Shown here piece by piece: positions 25,077-32,799 of a stretch of 32,799 nucleotides of DNA. The stretch covers positions 1 to 32,799 of the forward strand of contig NZ_RPOH01000053.1 of assembly GCF_003818135.1 (NCBI RefSeq). Direction: 5' to 3'. The number at the start of each line of letters is the position of its first letter. Position 1 is the first letter of the stretch. Under the pieces are notes generated by a model. That model did no database searches and had not been told where the DNA came from. It was given only the letters and a program-made list of their open reading frames with translations. This stretch comes from Buttiauxella warmboldiae. GTDB taxonomy: Bacteria; Pseudomonadota; Gammaproteobacteria; Enterobacterales; Enterobacteriaceae. Made by a program: the position numbers and the translations under genes.

Positions 25077-28000
25077 AGCGCTTCCCCATCACGACGGCCA
25101 AAACGACGACGCACCGAGTGCGACAGGTTATCAAACAGCAGATAGATAACCGGAGTGGTAAACAGCGTCAGCACCTGGCTTACCAGCAGCCCGCCCACCA
25201 TGCCGATACCCAGCGGACGGCGCAGCTCCGCACCCACGCCCGTTGACAGCATTAACGGTAACGCGCCAAGCAGCGCGGCCAGCGTGGTCATCAGAATCGG
25301 GCGGAAACGCAGCAAACAGGCCTGATAAATCGCCTCGTAGGGTTTCATGCCTTGCTCACGCTCGGCCGCCAGGGCGAAGTCGATCATCATGATGGCGTTT
25401 TTCTTGACGATACCAATCAGCAAAATGATGCCGATAATGGCAATCACATCCAGCTCGGCTCCCGCTAACATCAGTGCCATCAAGGCCCCCACGCCTGCGG
25501 TTGGCAACGTGGAAAGGATGGTTATCGGGTGAATAAAACTTTCGTACAGCACGCCGAGCACGATATACATCGCCACCACTGAGGCGAGGATAAGCCAGAT
25601 GGTGCTGCCGAGGGCGGCCTGGAAGGCGAGGGTGCTGCCCTGGAATTGAGTGGTGATATCCGCAGGCATCAACAGCTCTTTTTCCGCCGCCGTAATCGCT
25701 TTTACCGCCTCCTCAAGTGAATGGTCGCGGGTCACGTTAAACGAGAAGGTGCTCGACGGGAACTGGTCGAGATGGTTGATGGTCAGCGGTGCGAAACGCT
25801 GCTCAATTTTAGCCAGCGCGCTTAGCGGCACGCTGCCGCCCCCGGTGCTGGCAAGGCGAATATTATCCAGCCCGCTCAGCCCCGGCGTGGTGCTGGTGTC
25901 GTGTTCGAGCACCACGCGGTACTGGTTAGCCTGGGTGTATATAGTGGAAATCAGGCGCTGGCCAAAGGCGTTATACAGCGCGTTATCAACGTCCGACATC
26001 GAGATGCCCAGACGGCTGGCGCTGGCGCGGTCAACCTTGACATAGGCCACCAGCCCCCGATCCTGCCAGTCGCTGCTGACATCTGCCAGTTGCGGTAAGG
26101 TACGCAATTTTTCTGTTAACTGCGGCACCCAGCGGCTGAGTTCATCAAGCGAGGTTGCCTGCAGGGTGAACTGATACTGGGTACGGCTGACCGTGGTATC
26201 GATGGTTAGGTCCTGCACCGGCTGTAGATAAAGCTCCACGCCCGGCACATTTGCTACCTCATTTTGCAGCCGCTCAATGACCGCTGGAATGCGGTCATCG
26301 CGGTCGCTCAGCGGTTTAAGGTTGATTTGCAAACGCGCGCTGTTAAGCGACGGATTAGTGCCATCAACGCCAATAAACGAGGTCAGACTTTCCACCGCCG
26401 GATCTTCCAGAATGACGCTGGCAACCTGCTGCTGGCGCTGTGCCATGCTGGCAAACGAGACGGATTGCGGAGCCTGCAGGGTACCCTGAATAATGCCGTT
26501 ATCCTGAATCGGGAAGAAGCCTTTAGGGATGAAAATCCACAGCACAACGGTGAGGGCCAGGGTGCCAAAAGCCACGCCCAGCGTCAGCCATGGGTGGCTT
26601 AACACGCGGGTTAATACGCGCCCGTAGCCCGCAATCACGCGCTCGAAAAAGCGCTCGCTGGCGCGCGAGAAACGGTTCTGTTTGCGTAGCGATTCGTGGC
26701 TTAACATGCGCGCGCACATCATCGGCGTCAGCGTCAGTGAAACTACCGCTGAAATCAGAATGGCGATGGCCAGCGTGACGGCAAATTCGCGGAACAGGCG
26801 GCCGACGATATCCCCCATAAACAGCAGCGGGATCAGCACCGCAATCAGCGAGAAGGTCAGCGAGATAATGGTAAAGCCAATCTCCCCGGCACCTTTGAGC
26901 GAGGCGGCGAGCGGCTTTTCGCCTTTTTCGATATAGCGCGAGATATTCTCGATAACCACAATCGCATCATCAACCACAAAGCCGGTGGCGATGGTTAACG
27001 CCATCAGCGTCAGGTTGTTGATCGAAAAGTCGAGGAACACCATCACTGCAAACGTACCAATCAGTGACAGCGGCACCGCGACGGCAGGAATAATGGTCGC
27101 CGGCACGTTGCGCAGGAACAGGTAAATAATCATTACCACCAGCGCGATGGCGAGCATCAGCTCATGCTGCGTGTCGCTGACCGAGGCGCGGATATTGGTA
27201 GTGCGGTCGCTGAGTAATGTTACTTCGACCGACTTCGGCAAACTTTTGGTTAAGGCGGGCAGCATCGCACGAATGCTGTCGGCGGTGTCGATGATGTTAG
27301 CGCCGGGCTGGCGCTGTACGTTCATCACAATCGCGGGCTGCCTGTTGGCCCACGCGCCGAGCCAGGCGTTTTCCGCACCTTGCTCAACGGTCGCCACATC
27401 GCCAAGACGAATCGGCGCGCCGTTCTGATAAGCGATAATCAGGTTGCGATACTCATCGGCAGACTGCATTTGGTCGTTGGCGGAAAGCGTGACCGCGCGT
27501 TCCGGGCCATCCAGGCTGCCTTTTGCGGAGTTCACGTTGGCGCTGGTAATCGCCGTGCGCACCGTTTCGCTGGTTAAACCCAGCGCGGCAATGGCGGGGG
27601 CGTTGAGTTTCACCCGTACCGCCGGGCGCTGGCCGCCGGAAAGCGTAACCAGGCCGACCCCGGAAACCTGGGAAATTTTCTGCGCGACACGCGTTTCGAC
27701 CATGTCTGCGACCTGCGTCATTGGCATCGCGGTGGAAGTGACGGCGAGCGTCATAATCGGCGGGTCGGCCGGGTTCACCTTACTGTAAACCGGCGGGTTG
27801 GGCAGATCGGCTGGCAGCAAGTTGGTTGCGGCATTAATCGCGGCCTGCACCTCCTGCTCTGCCACATCTAATGGCAGGGCGAGCTGGAATTGCAGCGTAA
27901 CGACCGATGCCCCCCCGGCGCTTTGCGACGACATCTGTTTCAGGCCGGACATCTGACCGAACTGGCGCTCCAGCGGTGCAGTAATCGCGGATGTCACCAC

Positions 28001-28198
28001 ATCCGGGCTGGCGCCCGGATAGAGCGTGATTACCTGAATGGTCGGGTAATCCACCTCCGGCAGCGCGGAAACGGGCAGGAAACGATAGCCGATAATCCCG
28101 GCAAGCAAGATAGCCACCATTAATAGCGTGGTGGCCACGGGGCGCAGAATAAACAGGCGTGATGGGCCTCCCGTGGCGCTCGGTGGTAGCACCTGCAT
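25073..28198 (-). CDS. mdtB: RND multidrug efflux pump subunit MdtB
   Basis: Partner of MdtC in the hetero-trimeric RND pump; 1041 residues (E. coli 1040). Twelve membrane helices and two large periplasmic porter domains are apparent. The relay motif [15 protein letters not shown] is in TM4, [15 protein letters not shown] in the first porter domain and [15 protein letters not shown] in the second half. The start ATG shares one base with the mdtA stop (TGATG). The protein is clearly paralogous to MdtC along its whole length. Induction is expected through the BaeR box upstream of mdtA. Confidence 0.97.
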   Translation of the reverse strand: MQVLPPSATGGPSRLFILRPVATTLLMVAILLAGIIGYRFLPVSALPEVDYPTIQVITLYPGASPDVVTSAITAPLERQFGQMSGLKQMSSQSAGGASVVTLQFQLALPLDVAEQEVQAAINAATNLLPADLPNPPVYSKVNPADPPIMTLAVTSTAMPMTQVADMVETRVAQKISQVSGVGLVTLSGGQRPAVRVKLNAPAIAALGLTSETVRTAITSANVNSAKGSLDGPERAVTLSANDQMQSADEYRNLIIAYQNGAPIRLGDVATVEQGAENAWLGAWANRQPAIVMNVQRQPGANIIDTADSIRAMLPALTKSLPKSVEVTLLSDRTTNIRASVSDTQHELMLAIALVVMIIYLFLRNVPATIIPAVAVPLSLIGTFAVMVFLDFSINNLTLMALTIATGFVVDDAIVVIENISRYIEKGEKPLAASLKGAGEIGFTIISLTFSLIAVLIPLLFMGDIVGRLFREFAVTLAIAILISAVVSLTLTPMMCARMLSHESLRKQNRFSRASERFFERVIAGYGRVLTRVLSHPWLTLGVAFGTLALTVVLWIFIPKGFFPIQDNGIIQGTLQAPQSVSFASMAQRQQQVASVILEDPAVESLTSFIGVDGTNPSLNSARLQINLKPLSDRDDRIPAVIERLQNEVANVPGVELYLQPVQDLTIDTTVSRTQYQFTLQATSLDELSRWVPQLTEKLRTLPQLADVSSDWQDRGLVAYVKVDRASASRLGISMSDVDNALYNAFGQRLISTIYTQANQYRVVLEHDTSTTPGLSGLDNIRLASTGGGSVPLSALAKIEQRFAPLTINHLDQFPSSTFSFNVTRDHSLEEAVKAITAAEKELLMPADITTQFQGSTLAFQAALGSTIWLILASVVAMYIVLGVLYESFIHPITILSTLPTAGVGALMALMLAGAELDVIAIIGIILLIGIVKKNAIMMIDFALAAEREQGMKPYEAIYQACLLRFRPILMTTLAALLGALPLMLSTGVGAELRRPLGIGMVGGLLVSQVLTLFTTPVIYLLFDNLSHSVRRRFGRRDGEAL

Positions 28199-29427
28199 CA
28201 GGAAGCCGCTCCGTTGCGCTGGTGTTTTGGTTTAGCTTCGCCGCTGGCCGCTGATTGCGCTTCAACAACCTCCACTTTCGCGCCTTCGGTCAGACGGTCA
28301 ATTCCGTCGGTGATTACCCGCTCACCTGCGGAAAGGCCTGCGGTAATCACCACTTTCTGGCTGTCCTGGATACCGGTCGTCACCAGATGTTTGCTGACTT
28401 TATCTTCGCTATTGAGTACCCAGACAAAGTGGCCTTCGTTGCCCATTTGCACCGCGGCGGCTGGCACAACCACGGCATTTTGTTGGGTATCGACCAACAT
28501 GCGTGCGTTCACAAACTGGTTAGGGAACAGCGCGTCATCCTCATTGTTAAAGCGCGCTTTGAGTTTGATGGTGCCGGTAGTGACGTCAATCTGGTTGTCG
28601 AGGCTCAGCAATACGCCGCGGCTCAGCTGCTGTTTGTTGCTGCGGTCCCAGGCCTCAACGCTTAGCGGTACGCCCGCTTTCTGTGCTTTTACCACGGTAG
28701 CGATGTCGTTTTCCGGCAGGGTGAAGATCAGATCGATAGGGTGCGTTTGCGTCAGCACCACAATGCCGGTGGTATCGCCGCTCGAAATCTGGTTGCCGAC
28801 GTCCACCTGTTTCAGACCCGCTCGCCCATCAATGGGCGCGGTAATCCGGCTCCAGTCGAGCTGCAGCTGCGCGCTGGCAACGGCGGCTTCATCGGCTTTA
28901 ATCGTCCCGAGAGATTCATTCACCAGCGCCTGCTGCGCGTCCAGCTGCTGGCGTGAAACAAGGTTGGTTTTGACCAACAGCTGGAAACGCGCTAAATCGC
29001 GGCGTGCATTGGCAAGGGTGGCCCGATCTTTTGCCAGTTGCCCCTGGGCTTGCGCGAGGGCGATTTTAAACTGGCTTGGGTCGATTTCTGCCAGCAGAGC
29101 GCCGGCTTTAACCTGTTGGCCTTCCTGGAAGTGGATCGCCAGCAGCTGCCCGTCAACCCGGCTACGCACGGTAACGGTATTCGCGGCGGTAATGGTTCCA
29201 AGACCGGTGAGATAACGAGGGACAGATTCACTGGTTGCGGTTGCGGCCTGTACGGGCGCTAATGCACCGCGCATCCCGGGGCGTCCGCCTGCAGGACGCT
29301 GTTGTGTGGATTGCATACCAGCGGCCTCGTTACCCGAACTCGAATGCCGCCAGTAAAAAAGGGCGGCGATAACGACCATAACGGCTACAGCAATCCATAA
29401 CCAACGAGCGGTGAAAATGCCTTTCAT
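28198..29427 (-). CDS. mdtA: RND pump periplasmic adaptor (membrane fusion protein) MdtA
   Basis: Adaptor that links MdtBC to the outer-membrane channel TolC. From ATG 29427 it has 409 residues (E. coli 415), beginning [19 protein letters not shown], a signal anchor of about 7-27. An earlier in-frame ATG 45 codons up (29562) would add residues that do not resemble the family and would run over the BaeR box, so it is rejected. The lipoyl/hairpin domain contains [35 protein letters not shown] coiled-coil hairpin lies near 115-185 and the beta-barrel follows. First gene of mdtABC-baeSR. A long open frame runs antisense to it and is a coding shadow. Confidence 0.96.
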   Translation of the reverse strand: MKGIFTARWLWIAVAVMVVIAALFYWRHSSSGNEAAGMQSTQQRPAGGRPGMRGALAPVQAATATSESVPRYLTGLGTITAANTVTVRSRVDGQLLAIHFQEGQQVKAGALLAEIDPSQFKIALAQAQGQLAKDRATLANARRDLARFQLLVKTNLVSRQQLDAQQALVNESLGTIKADEAAVASAQLQLDWSRITAPIDGRAGLKQVDVGNQISSGDTTGIVVLTQTHPIDLIFTLPENDIATVVKAQKAGVPLSVEAWDRSNKQQLSRGVLLSLDNQIDVTTGTIKLKARFNNEDDALFPNQFVNARMLVDTQQNAVVVPAAAVQMGNEGHFVWVLNSEDKVSKHLVTTGIQDSQKVVITAGLSAGERVITDGIDRLTEGAKVEVVEAQSAASGEAKPKHQRNGAAS

Positions 29428-29464
29428 AAGTGTACGTCTTCTCTTCCTGAAACGATTAGGCCTA

Positions 29465-29470
29465 ATGATA
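29465..29470 (-). promoter_or_regulatory. Possible -10 of the mdtA promoter
   Basis: TATCAT on the minus strand, 38 bases before the mdtA start. The BaeR-like box begins 23 bases further upstream, at the place expected for an activator overlapping a poor -35. Motif inference only. Confidence 0.35.
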
Positions 29471-29492
29471 CTAGTGTAATGAGTCCGGGCGG

Positions 29493-29510
29493 CAGAAAAA
29501 TGGAGGAAAT
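29493..29510 (-). promoter_or_regulatory. Probable BaeR box of the mdtABC-baeSR operon
   Basis: On the minus strand ATTTCCTCCATTTTTCTG agrees with the E. coli BaeR box TTTTTCTCCATDATTGGC at 12 of 18 positions, including the central CTCCAT. It lies 66-83 bases before the mdtA start. The right side of the box is poorly kept. Confidence 0.55.
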
Positions 29511-29614
29511 ATGAAGACCCGTATGGATAAGTCTGAGATGGCGGTTTTTTGCGTACATCCACGGAAGAATGCGGCTGAATGCTATCCTGTTTGAATCTTC
29601 GCCAATAAGCTGTG

Positions 29615-29645
29615 GTTTATATTTTAACTATAAACTATAGTTTAT
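29615..29645 (+). promoter_or_regulatory. Nested palindromic operator of the HigBA-type locus
   Basis: ATAAACTATAGTTTAT (29630-29645) is a perfect 16-base palindrome ending 11 bases before the toxin gene. It overlaps a second inverted repeat GTTTATA...TATAAAC (29615-29621 and 29629-29635). Adjacent autorepressor operators are typical of toxin-antitoxin loci whose antitoxin has an HTH domain. Confidence 0.7.
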
Positions 29646-29656
29646 GAGGTGAACGT

Positions 29657-30016
29657 ATGACATGGACGGTTTTTACAACCCAGCGTTTCGATGAGTGGTT
29701 TGATGAACAAAGTGAAGAAATCCAGGATCGCATGTTACACGCATTGGGAAACTTGCAATTTTGGGGGCCAGGTTTGTCACGTCCTTACGCAGATACGATA
29801 AAGGGATCGCGTTTCAAAAATATGAAAGAGCTAAGAGTGCAGCATTGTGGCAGGCCCATTCGCGCATTGTATGCTTTTGACCTTTCCCGCCGGGCCATTG
29901 TGTTGTGTGCCGGGGATAAATCGAAAAATAAGCGCTTCTACGAATCCATGACGAGTCTTGCCGACAAAGAGTTTATGGCCTGGTTGAAGTCACAGGAGAA
30001 GGAACATGAAAAGTAA
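29657..30016 (+). CDS. RelE/HigB-type (Gp49-like) toxin
   Basis: Predicted ribosome-dependent mRNA interferase of the RelE/ParE superfamily, Gp49/HigB branch. The product is 119 residues. The FKNMKELRVQHCGRPIRALYAFD block and the following IVLCAGDKSKNKRFYESM strand and helix are characteristic. The order is toxin first, antitoxin second, and the genes overlap by 11 bases, as in HigBA systems. GAGGTG precedes the ATG. The locus lies between mdtA and yegD, where E. coli has other small genes. Its more AT-rich composition and own operator suggest acquisition by transfer. No disruption is seen. Confidence 0.88.
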   Translation: MTWTVFTTQRFDEWFDEQSEEIQDRMLHALGNLQFWGPGLSRPYADTIKGSRFKNMKELRVQHCGRPIRALYAFDLSRRAIVLCAGDKSKNKRFYESMTSLADKEFMAWLKSQEKEHEK

Positions 30017-30323
30017 TAACAAAGGCTACAGAACGCTCGATGAGATCATTGCTACTCTCTCGCCAGAAAGAAAAAAAAGGGTGGCTGAAGGAACTCAGGA
30101 GCTGATTCTCGAATGCTGTCTGCATATGATGCGGGAGCAAAAAGGCTGGTCGCAGCAGCAACTGGCCGAAGTCATGGGTATTAGCCAGCCCGCCGTCACT
30201 GCGATTGAAAAGCGCGGTAATGAAGTCAAACTAGGGACGCTAAAGCGATATATCGAAGCGTTGGGCGGCAAGATTTCGCTGCACATAGAGTTCCCGGACG
30301 GGGTGAAACAGCTGAATATTTAA
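30006..30323 (+). CDS. HigA-type XRE-family antitoxin
   Basis: Antitoxin and transcriptional autorepressor partner of the upstream toxin; 105 residues. An N-terminal helical segment (1-45) is followed by an XRE helix-turn-helix (about 48-80; WSQQQLAEVMGISQPAVTAIEK) and a short C-terminal strand (GGKISLHIEFPDG). ATG 30006 has AGGAGAAGG upstream within the end of the toxin gene and overlaps it by 11 bases. It is convergent with yegD. Confidence 0.9.
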   Translation: MKSNNKGYRTLDEIIATLSPERKKRVAEGTQELILECCLHMMREQKGWSQQQLAEVMGISQPAVTAIEKRGNEVKLGTLKRYIEALGGKISLHIEFPDGVKQLNI

Positions 30324-30325
30324 GC

Positions 30326-30347
30326 CGCCGCAGGTTTCCCTGCGGCG
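30326..30347. terminator. Stem-loop between convergent antitoxin and yegD genes
   Basis: Perfect nine-base arms CGCCGCAGG/CCTGCGGCG around a four-base loop, 2 bases after the antitoxin stop and 6 before the yegD stop. No T tract is present on the plus side, so termination strength is uncertain. Confidence 0.5.
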
Positions 30348-30353
30348 TATAAC

Positions 30354-31712
30354 TTAATCCCGGAATACCACGTCAGCCCAGCGCGCAAGGCCTGCGGTGA
30401 CGGAGCCGAAATCATCGCCGCCGGCTAATGGAATACCGGGTAATTGCTGAGCCAGCGCCTGCTTTAGCAGCGGTGAACGCGCGCTTCCCCCGGTGAGATA
30501 AACCACGTCAGGTTTCACCGAACTGTTCTCCAGCGCCAGCGTAACCTGTTCCAGAATGCGTTGCAGCGGCTGGCTGATAGCACTTTCCAGCGCCGCCTGG
30601 CTAATGTCACAGCCCAGCTCTTTGCTGATAAACGGCAGCAGGGTGGCGACCTGTTTGCTCTCAGACAGCGCGATTTTACTCTCTTCGGCAGCGCGAACCA
30701 GGCGATAGCTCAGGCGCTGACGCCAGACCTTGTGCAGAAATGCGACTTTTTCCGGCTCGCGCGAATCGCGCACCAGCTCATTGAGCATGCGGCCATTGGC
30801 GCTGCTGTAAAAATCGTTTTGCGCCGGAACATCGTTGATGGCCACCGCATTCCACCACGGCAGCACCGGCAGAGCGATACCTTTTTCGGTCTGCCCGCCC
30901 ATGCCCAATAACGGGGAGAGCTGCTTGAACGCCAGCATGATATCGAGGTCGTTACCGCCAATGCGGCAACCGCTGTGGCCGAGCAGGCTCTGCTCCCGGT
31001 CACGGCGATTGCGCCATTGCGGCCCCATCAGCAACACCGAGCAGTCAGTGGTTCCCCCGCCAATATCGACCACCAGCACCTGTTTTTCCTCGCTCAGGGT
31101 GGCTTCAAAATCCAGGCCTGCGGCCACGGGTTCAAACTGAAAGACCACATCCTGAAAGCCTGCACGGTGGGCTGCGCGCTCAAGAATGCCCTGAGCCTGC
31201 CGGTTGGCCTCCTCACTGCCGGAACCCTGGAAGTTAATCGGGCGGCCAATCACGGCCTGAGTAATCGGCTCCGCCACCTGGCTTTGGGCCTGATGGCGGA
31301 TGTGCAGCATCATGGCGCAGACCAGGTCTTCGAACAGCGCGACCTGCTGCGGTTTCAGCCCGGTGGCGCCGAGGAAAGATTTTGGCGATTTCACGAAGTA
31401 AACTTCTTCCGGGTCTTCCATGTACTGGCGCAGGGAGTCCAGGCCGAACTGCACGCTGCTGGGCAAGACTTCGATATCTTCTTCGCGGTTAAAGGATATC
31501 GCACGGCGCAGCAGCGCCTGGGTTTCAGCTGCGGTTGCCGGCACTTCATGATGGCGATACAACCATTCACTAACCGACTCACGCGTGGGGGCACACAGCA
31601 TTGAAGGAAGCAAGGTTGAACCCTTTTCCATCTCCAGCGCCTGCGGCACACCATCACGCATCACTGCGACAGAGCAGTTTGCCGTACCATAATCGAAGCC
31701 TATAAATTGCAT
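30354..31712 (-). CDS. yegD: Hsp70-family chaperone-like protein YegD
   Basis: Actin/Hsp70-fold ATPase without a substrate-binding domain; its client is unknown. From ATG 31712 it has 452 residues (E. coli 450), starting MQFIGFDYGTANCSVAV, which is the phosphate-1 motif. An upstream start at 31793 would add 27 residues ahead of this conserved N terminus and is rejected; GGGGA lies correctly before ATG 31712. VVDIGGGTTDCSVLLMG (phosphate 2) and VVYLTGGSARSPLLKQAL (adenosine motif) are present. Divergent from alkA, the same neighbour as in E. coli. Confidence 0.95.
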   Translation of the reverse strand: MQFIGFDYGTANCSVAVMRDGVPQALEMEKGSTLLPSMLCAPTRESVSEWLYRHHEVPATAAETQALLRRAISFNREEDIEVLPSSVQFGLDSLRQYMEDPEEVYFVKSPKSFLGATGLKPQQVALFEDLVCAMMLHIRHQAQSQVAEPITQAVIGRPINFQGSGSEEANRQAQGILERAAHRAGFQDVVFQFEPVAAGLDFEATLSEEKQVLVVDIGGGTTDCSVLLMGPQWRNRRDREQSLLGHSGCRIGGNDLDIMLAFKQLSPLLGMGGQTEKGIALPVLPWWNAVAINDVPAQNDFYSSANGRMLNELVRDSREPEKVAFLHKVWRQRLSYRLVRAAEESKIALSESKQVATLLPFISKELGCDISQAALESAISQPLQRILEQVTLALENSSVKPDVVYLTGGSARSPLLKQALAQQLPGIPLAGGDDFGSVTAGLARWADVVFRD

Positions 31713-31858
31713 AAAATCCCCATGCCGGTGAAGAAGGGGGGCGACTTTAGCGGAATGTGCAGCATCGGGCAAGCTGATATCAAAGCAGGGCATGATTCGC
31801 AGCCCGGGGCTATGCTATGGCCTATGGTCGGGCTAAACGTAAACGACAGGACGGAGTC

Positions 31859-32704
31859 ATGTATCAGCTGAATTACAAAGCGCCTTACGACTGGAAGTGG
31901 ATGTTTGCTTTTCTGGCAGGCCGTGCGGTTAGCGGCATTGAGGTGGTGGATGAGGCAAGCTATTGCCGCAGTTTTGCTTTGGGCAACAGCCAGGGATTGA
32001 TAACGCTGATGCCGGATGAAGCGGCCTGCCAGCTCAAGGTCACGCTGAGCGCAGGCCTTGAGCCGGTTGCCGCAGAGGTTTTAACACGCGTCAAACAATT
32101 GCTGGATCTTGACTGCCAGCCGCACACCATTGTTGCAAGCCTCGGCGAGCTGTCGGCGGCGCGTCCTGGCCTGCGCTTACCGGGCTGTATGGATACTTTT
32201 GAGCAAGCTATTCGCGCAATTTTAGGGCAGTTGGTCAGCGTGGCGATGGCGGCAAAACTGGCCGGCAAACTGGCTCAAGCTTTTGGTGAGCCGCTGCTGG
32301 ACTTCCCGCAGTGGCGACTGTTTCCAACGCCCGAGCGGCTGGCTGCGTTAAATGCAGAACAGCTAAAGCAGCTCGGGATGCCGTTGAAACGCGGTGAGGC
32401 GATTATTCATCTGGCGCAATTAATGGTTAACGGGGCGTTTCCGCTCGCCGCCCCCCGGGAGATCGAGCAAGGGGTGAAAGCGCTCACGACTTATCCCGGC
32501 ATTGGGCGCTGGACGGCAAACTACATTGCCCTGCGCGGCTGGCAGGCAAGCGATGTCTTTTTAGCTGATGACTATCTGATTAAACAACGTTTTCCCGGTA
32601 TGACCCCCGCACAAATTCGCCGTTACGCCGAGCGCTGGAAGCCCTGGCGCTCCTATGCGCTGTTGCATATCTGGTATAGCGAGGGCTGGGAGCCCGTCAG
32701 TTAA
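31859..32704 (+). CDS. alkA: DNA-3-methyladenine glycosylase II
   Basis: Base-excision repair enzyme that removes alkylated bases such as 3-methyladenine. The product is 281 residues (E. coli 282) from ATG 31859, with ACGGAG just upstream; an in-frame codon at 31817 would add 14 unrelated residues. The N-terminal AlkA_N beta domain (about 1-110) precedes the helix-hairpin-helix glycosylase domain. TYPGIGRWTANYIALRGW is at 211-228 and the catalytic Asp238 in VFLADDYLIKQRFPG aligns with E. coli Asp238. No N-terminal Ada fusion is present. Convergent with the partial GGDEF gene at the right edge. Confidence 0.96.
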   Translation: MYQLNYKAPYDWKWMFAFLAGRAVSGIEVVDEASYCRSFALGNSQGLITLMPDEAACQLKVTLSAGLEPVAAEVLTRVKQLLDLDCQPHTIVASLGELSAARPGLRLPGCMDTFEQAIRAILGQLVSVAMAAKLAGKLAQAFGEPLLDFPQWRLFPTPERLAALNAEQLKQLGMPLKRGEAIIHLAQLMVNGAFPLAAPREIEQGVKALTTYPGIGRWTANYIALRGWQASDVFLADDYLIKQRFPGMTPAQIRRYAERWKPWRSYALLHIWYSEGWEPVS

Positions 32705-32733
32705 TGGCGAAATAGCTGGCGGTAAGCAGTATC

Positions 32734-32799
32734 TCAAGCGGAGCCACTGGCCTGATGCTGAGAAGGTTCATACAGAGTGACACGGCCATGCCCTAATGC
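32734..32799 (-). CDS. C-terminal end of a GGDEF protein, probably DgcE/YegE (partial)
   Basis: Only the last 21 codons are inside the window, reading ALGHGRVTLYEPSQHQASGS then Ala and TGA. The ALGHGRVTLYEP stretch has the form of the last strand of a diguanylate cyclase GGDEF domain. In E. coli, dgcE (yegE) is convergent with alkA and carries a similar string, but continues into a degenerate EAL domain. Here the stop comes about nine residues after the GGDEF end. The identity rests on a short match plus gene order. Confidence 0.55.
   Translation of the reverse strand, partial: ALGHGRVTLYEPSQHQASGSA

Noticed and set aside
28214-29215. Open frame of 333 codons on the plus strand opposite mdtA
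   Set aside because: It lies wholly antisense to a well-supported mdtA, its serine/arginine-rich translation looks like a codon shadow, and no Shine-Dalgarno sequence is evident.
29428-29562. N-terminal extension of mdtA
   Set aside because: The added residues precede the signal anchor of the family and would cover the BaeR-like box and promoter.
31713-31793. N-terminal extension of yegD
   Set aside because: It places 27 unrelated residues before the conserved phosphate-1 motif; ATG 31712 has a good ribosome binding site.

Overview
The window is a stretch of enterobacterial chromosome (family Enterobacteriaceae, moderately high GC). Almost every gene has a clear E. coli counterpart from the metG/mrp, btsSR-yehS, thiMD and alkA-yegD-mdtABC-baeSR-trhP-cyaR-yegS neighbourhoods. 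Gene content and sizes fit an Enterobacter/Klebsiella/Kosakonia-like relative, but the sequence alone does not fix the genus. No rRNA, tRNA, CRISPR array or intact insertion sequence was seen.

Layout, left to right. (1) 1-3770: metG (minus) and mrp (plus) are divergent, and the pair is bracketed by two inverted copies of a short dispersed repeat. (2) 3770-9330: the pyruvate-sensing two-component system btsS-btsR, then a yefM-yoeB toxin-antitoxin locus whose toxin gene carries a one-base deletion in an A tract, then yehS, then a 599-residue CstA-family transporter. The transporter is preceded by three regularly spaced BtsR-type boxes, so sensor, regulator and probable target transporter lie within about 6 kb. 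(3) 9329-12490: a small exported protein of unknown function with a perfect FNR box, and a large MscS-family channel (both minus). (4) 12750-15010: a translationally coupled acetamidase/formamidase and APC permease operon (minus), with nested palindromes in its leader. (5) 15430-17160: a TPP riboswitch followed by thiM-thiD (thiamin salvage). (6) 17160-19760: a hairpin resembling the end of an IS200/IS605 element, then yegS, the sRNA CyaR with its own CRP-dependent promoter, and trhP (yegQ). (7) 19880-29430: the mdtABC-baeSR multidrug efflux and envelope-stress operon, in which every gene overlaps the next and mdtD is absent. (8) 29600-30330: a toxin-first HigBA-type locus with a palindromic operator, an apparent insertion relative to E. 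coli. (9) 30354-32799: yegD, alkA, and the last 21 codons of a GGDEF protein (probably dgcE/yegE) that run off the right edge.

The most notable points are the BtsR boxes in front of a short CstA paralogue, the frameshifted yoeB next to an intact antitoxin, the FNR-box promoter of an uncharacterised periplasmic protein, the solitary IS605-like hairpin, and the loss or absence of mdtD.
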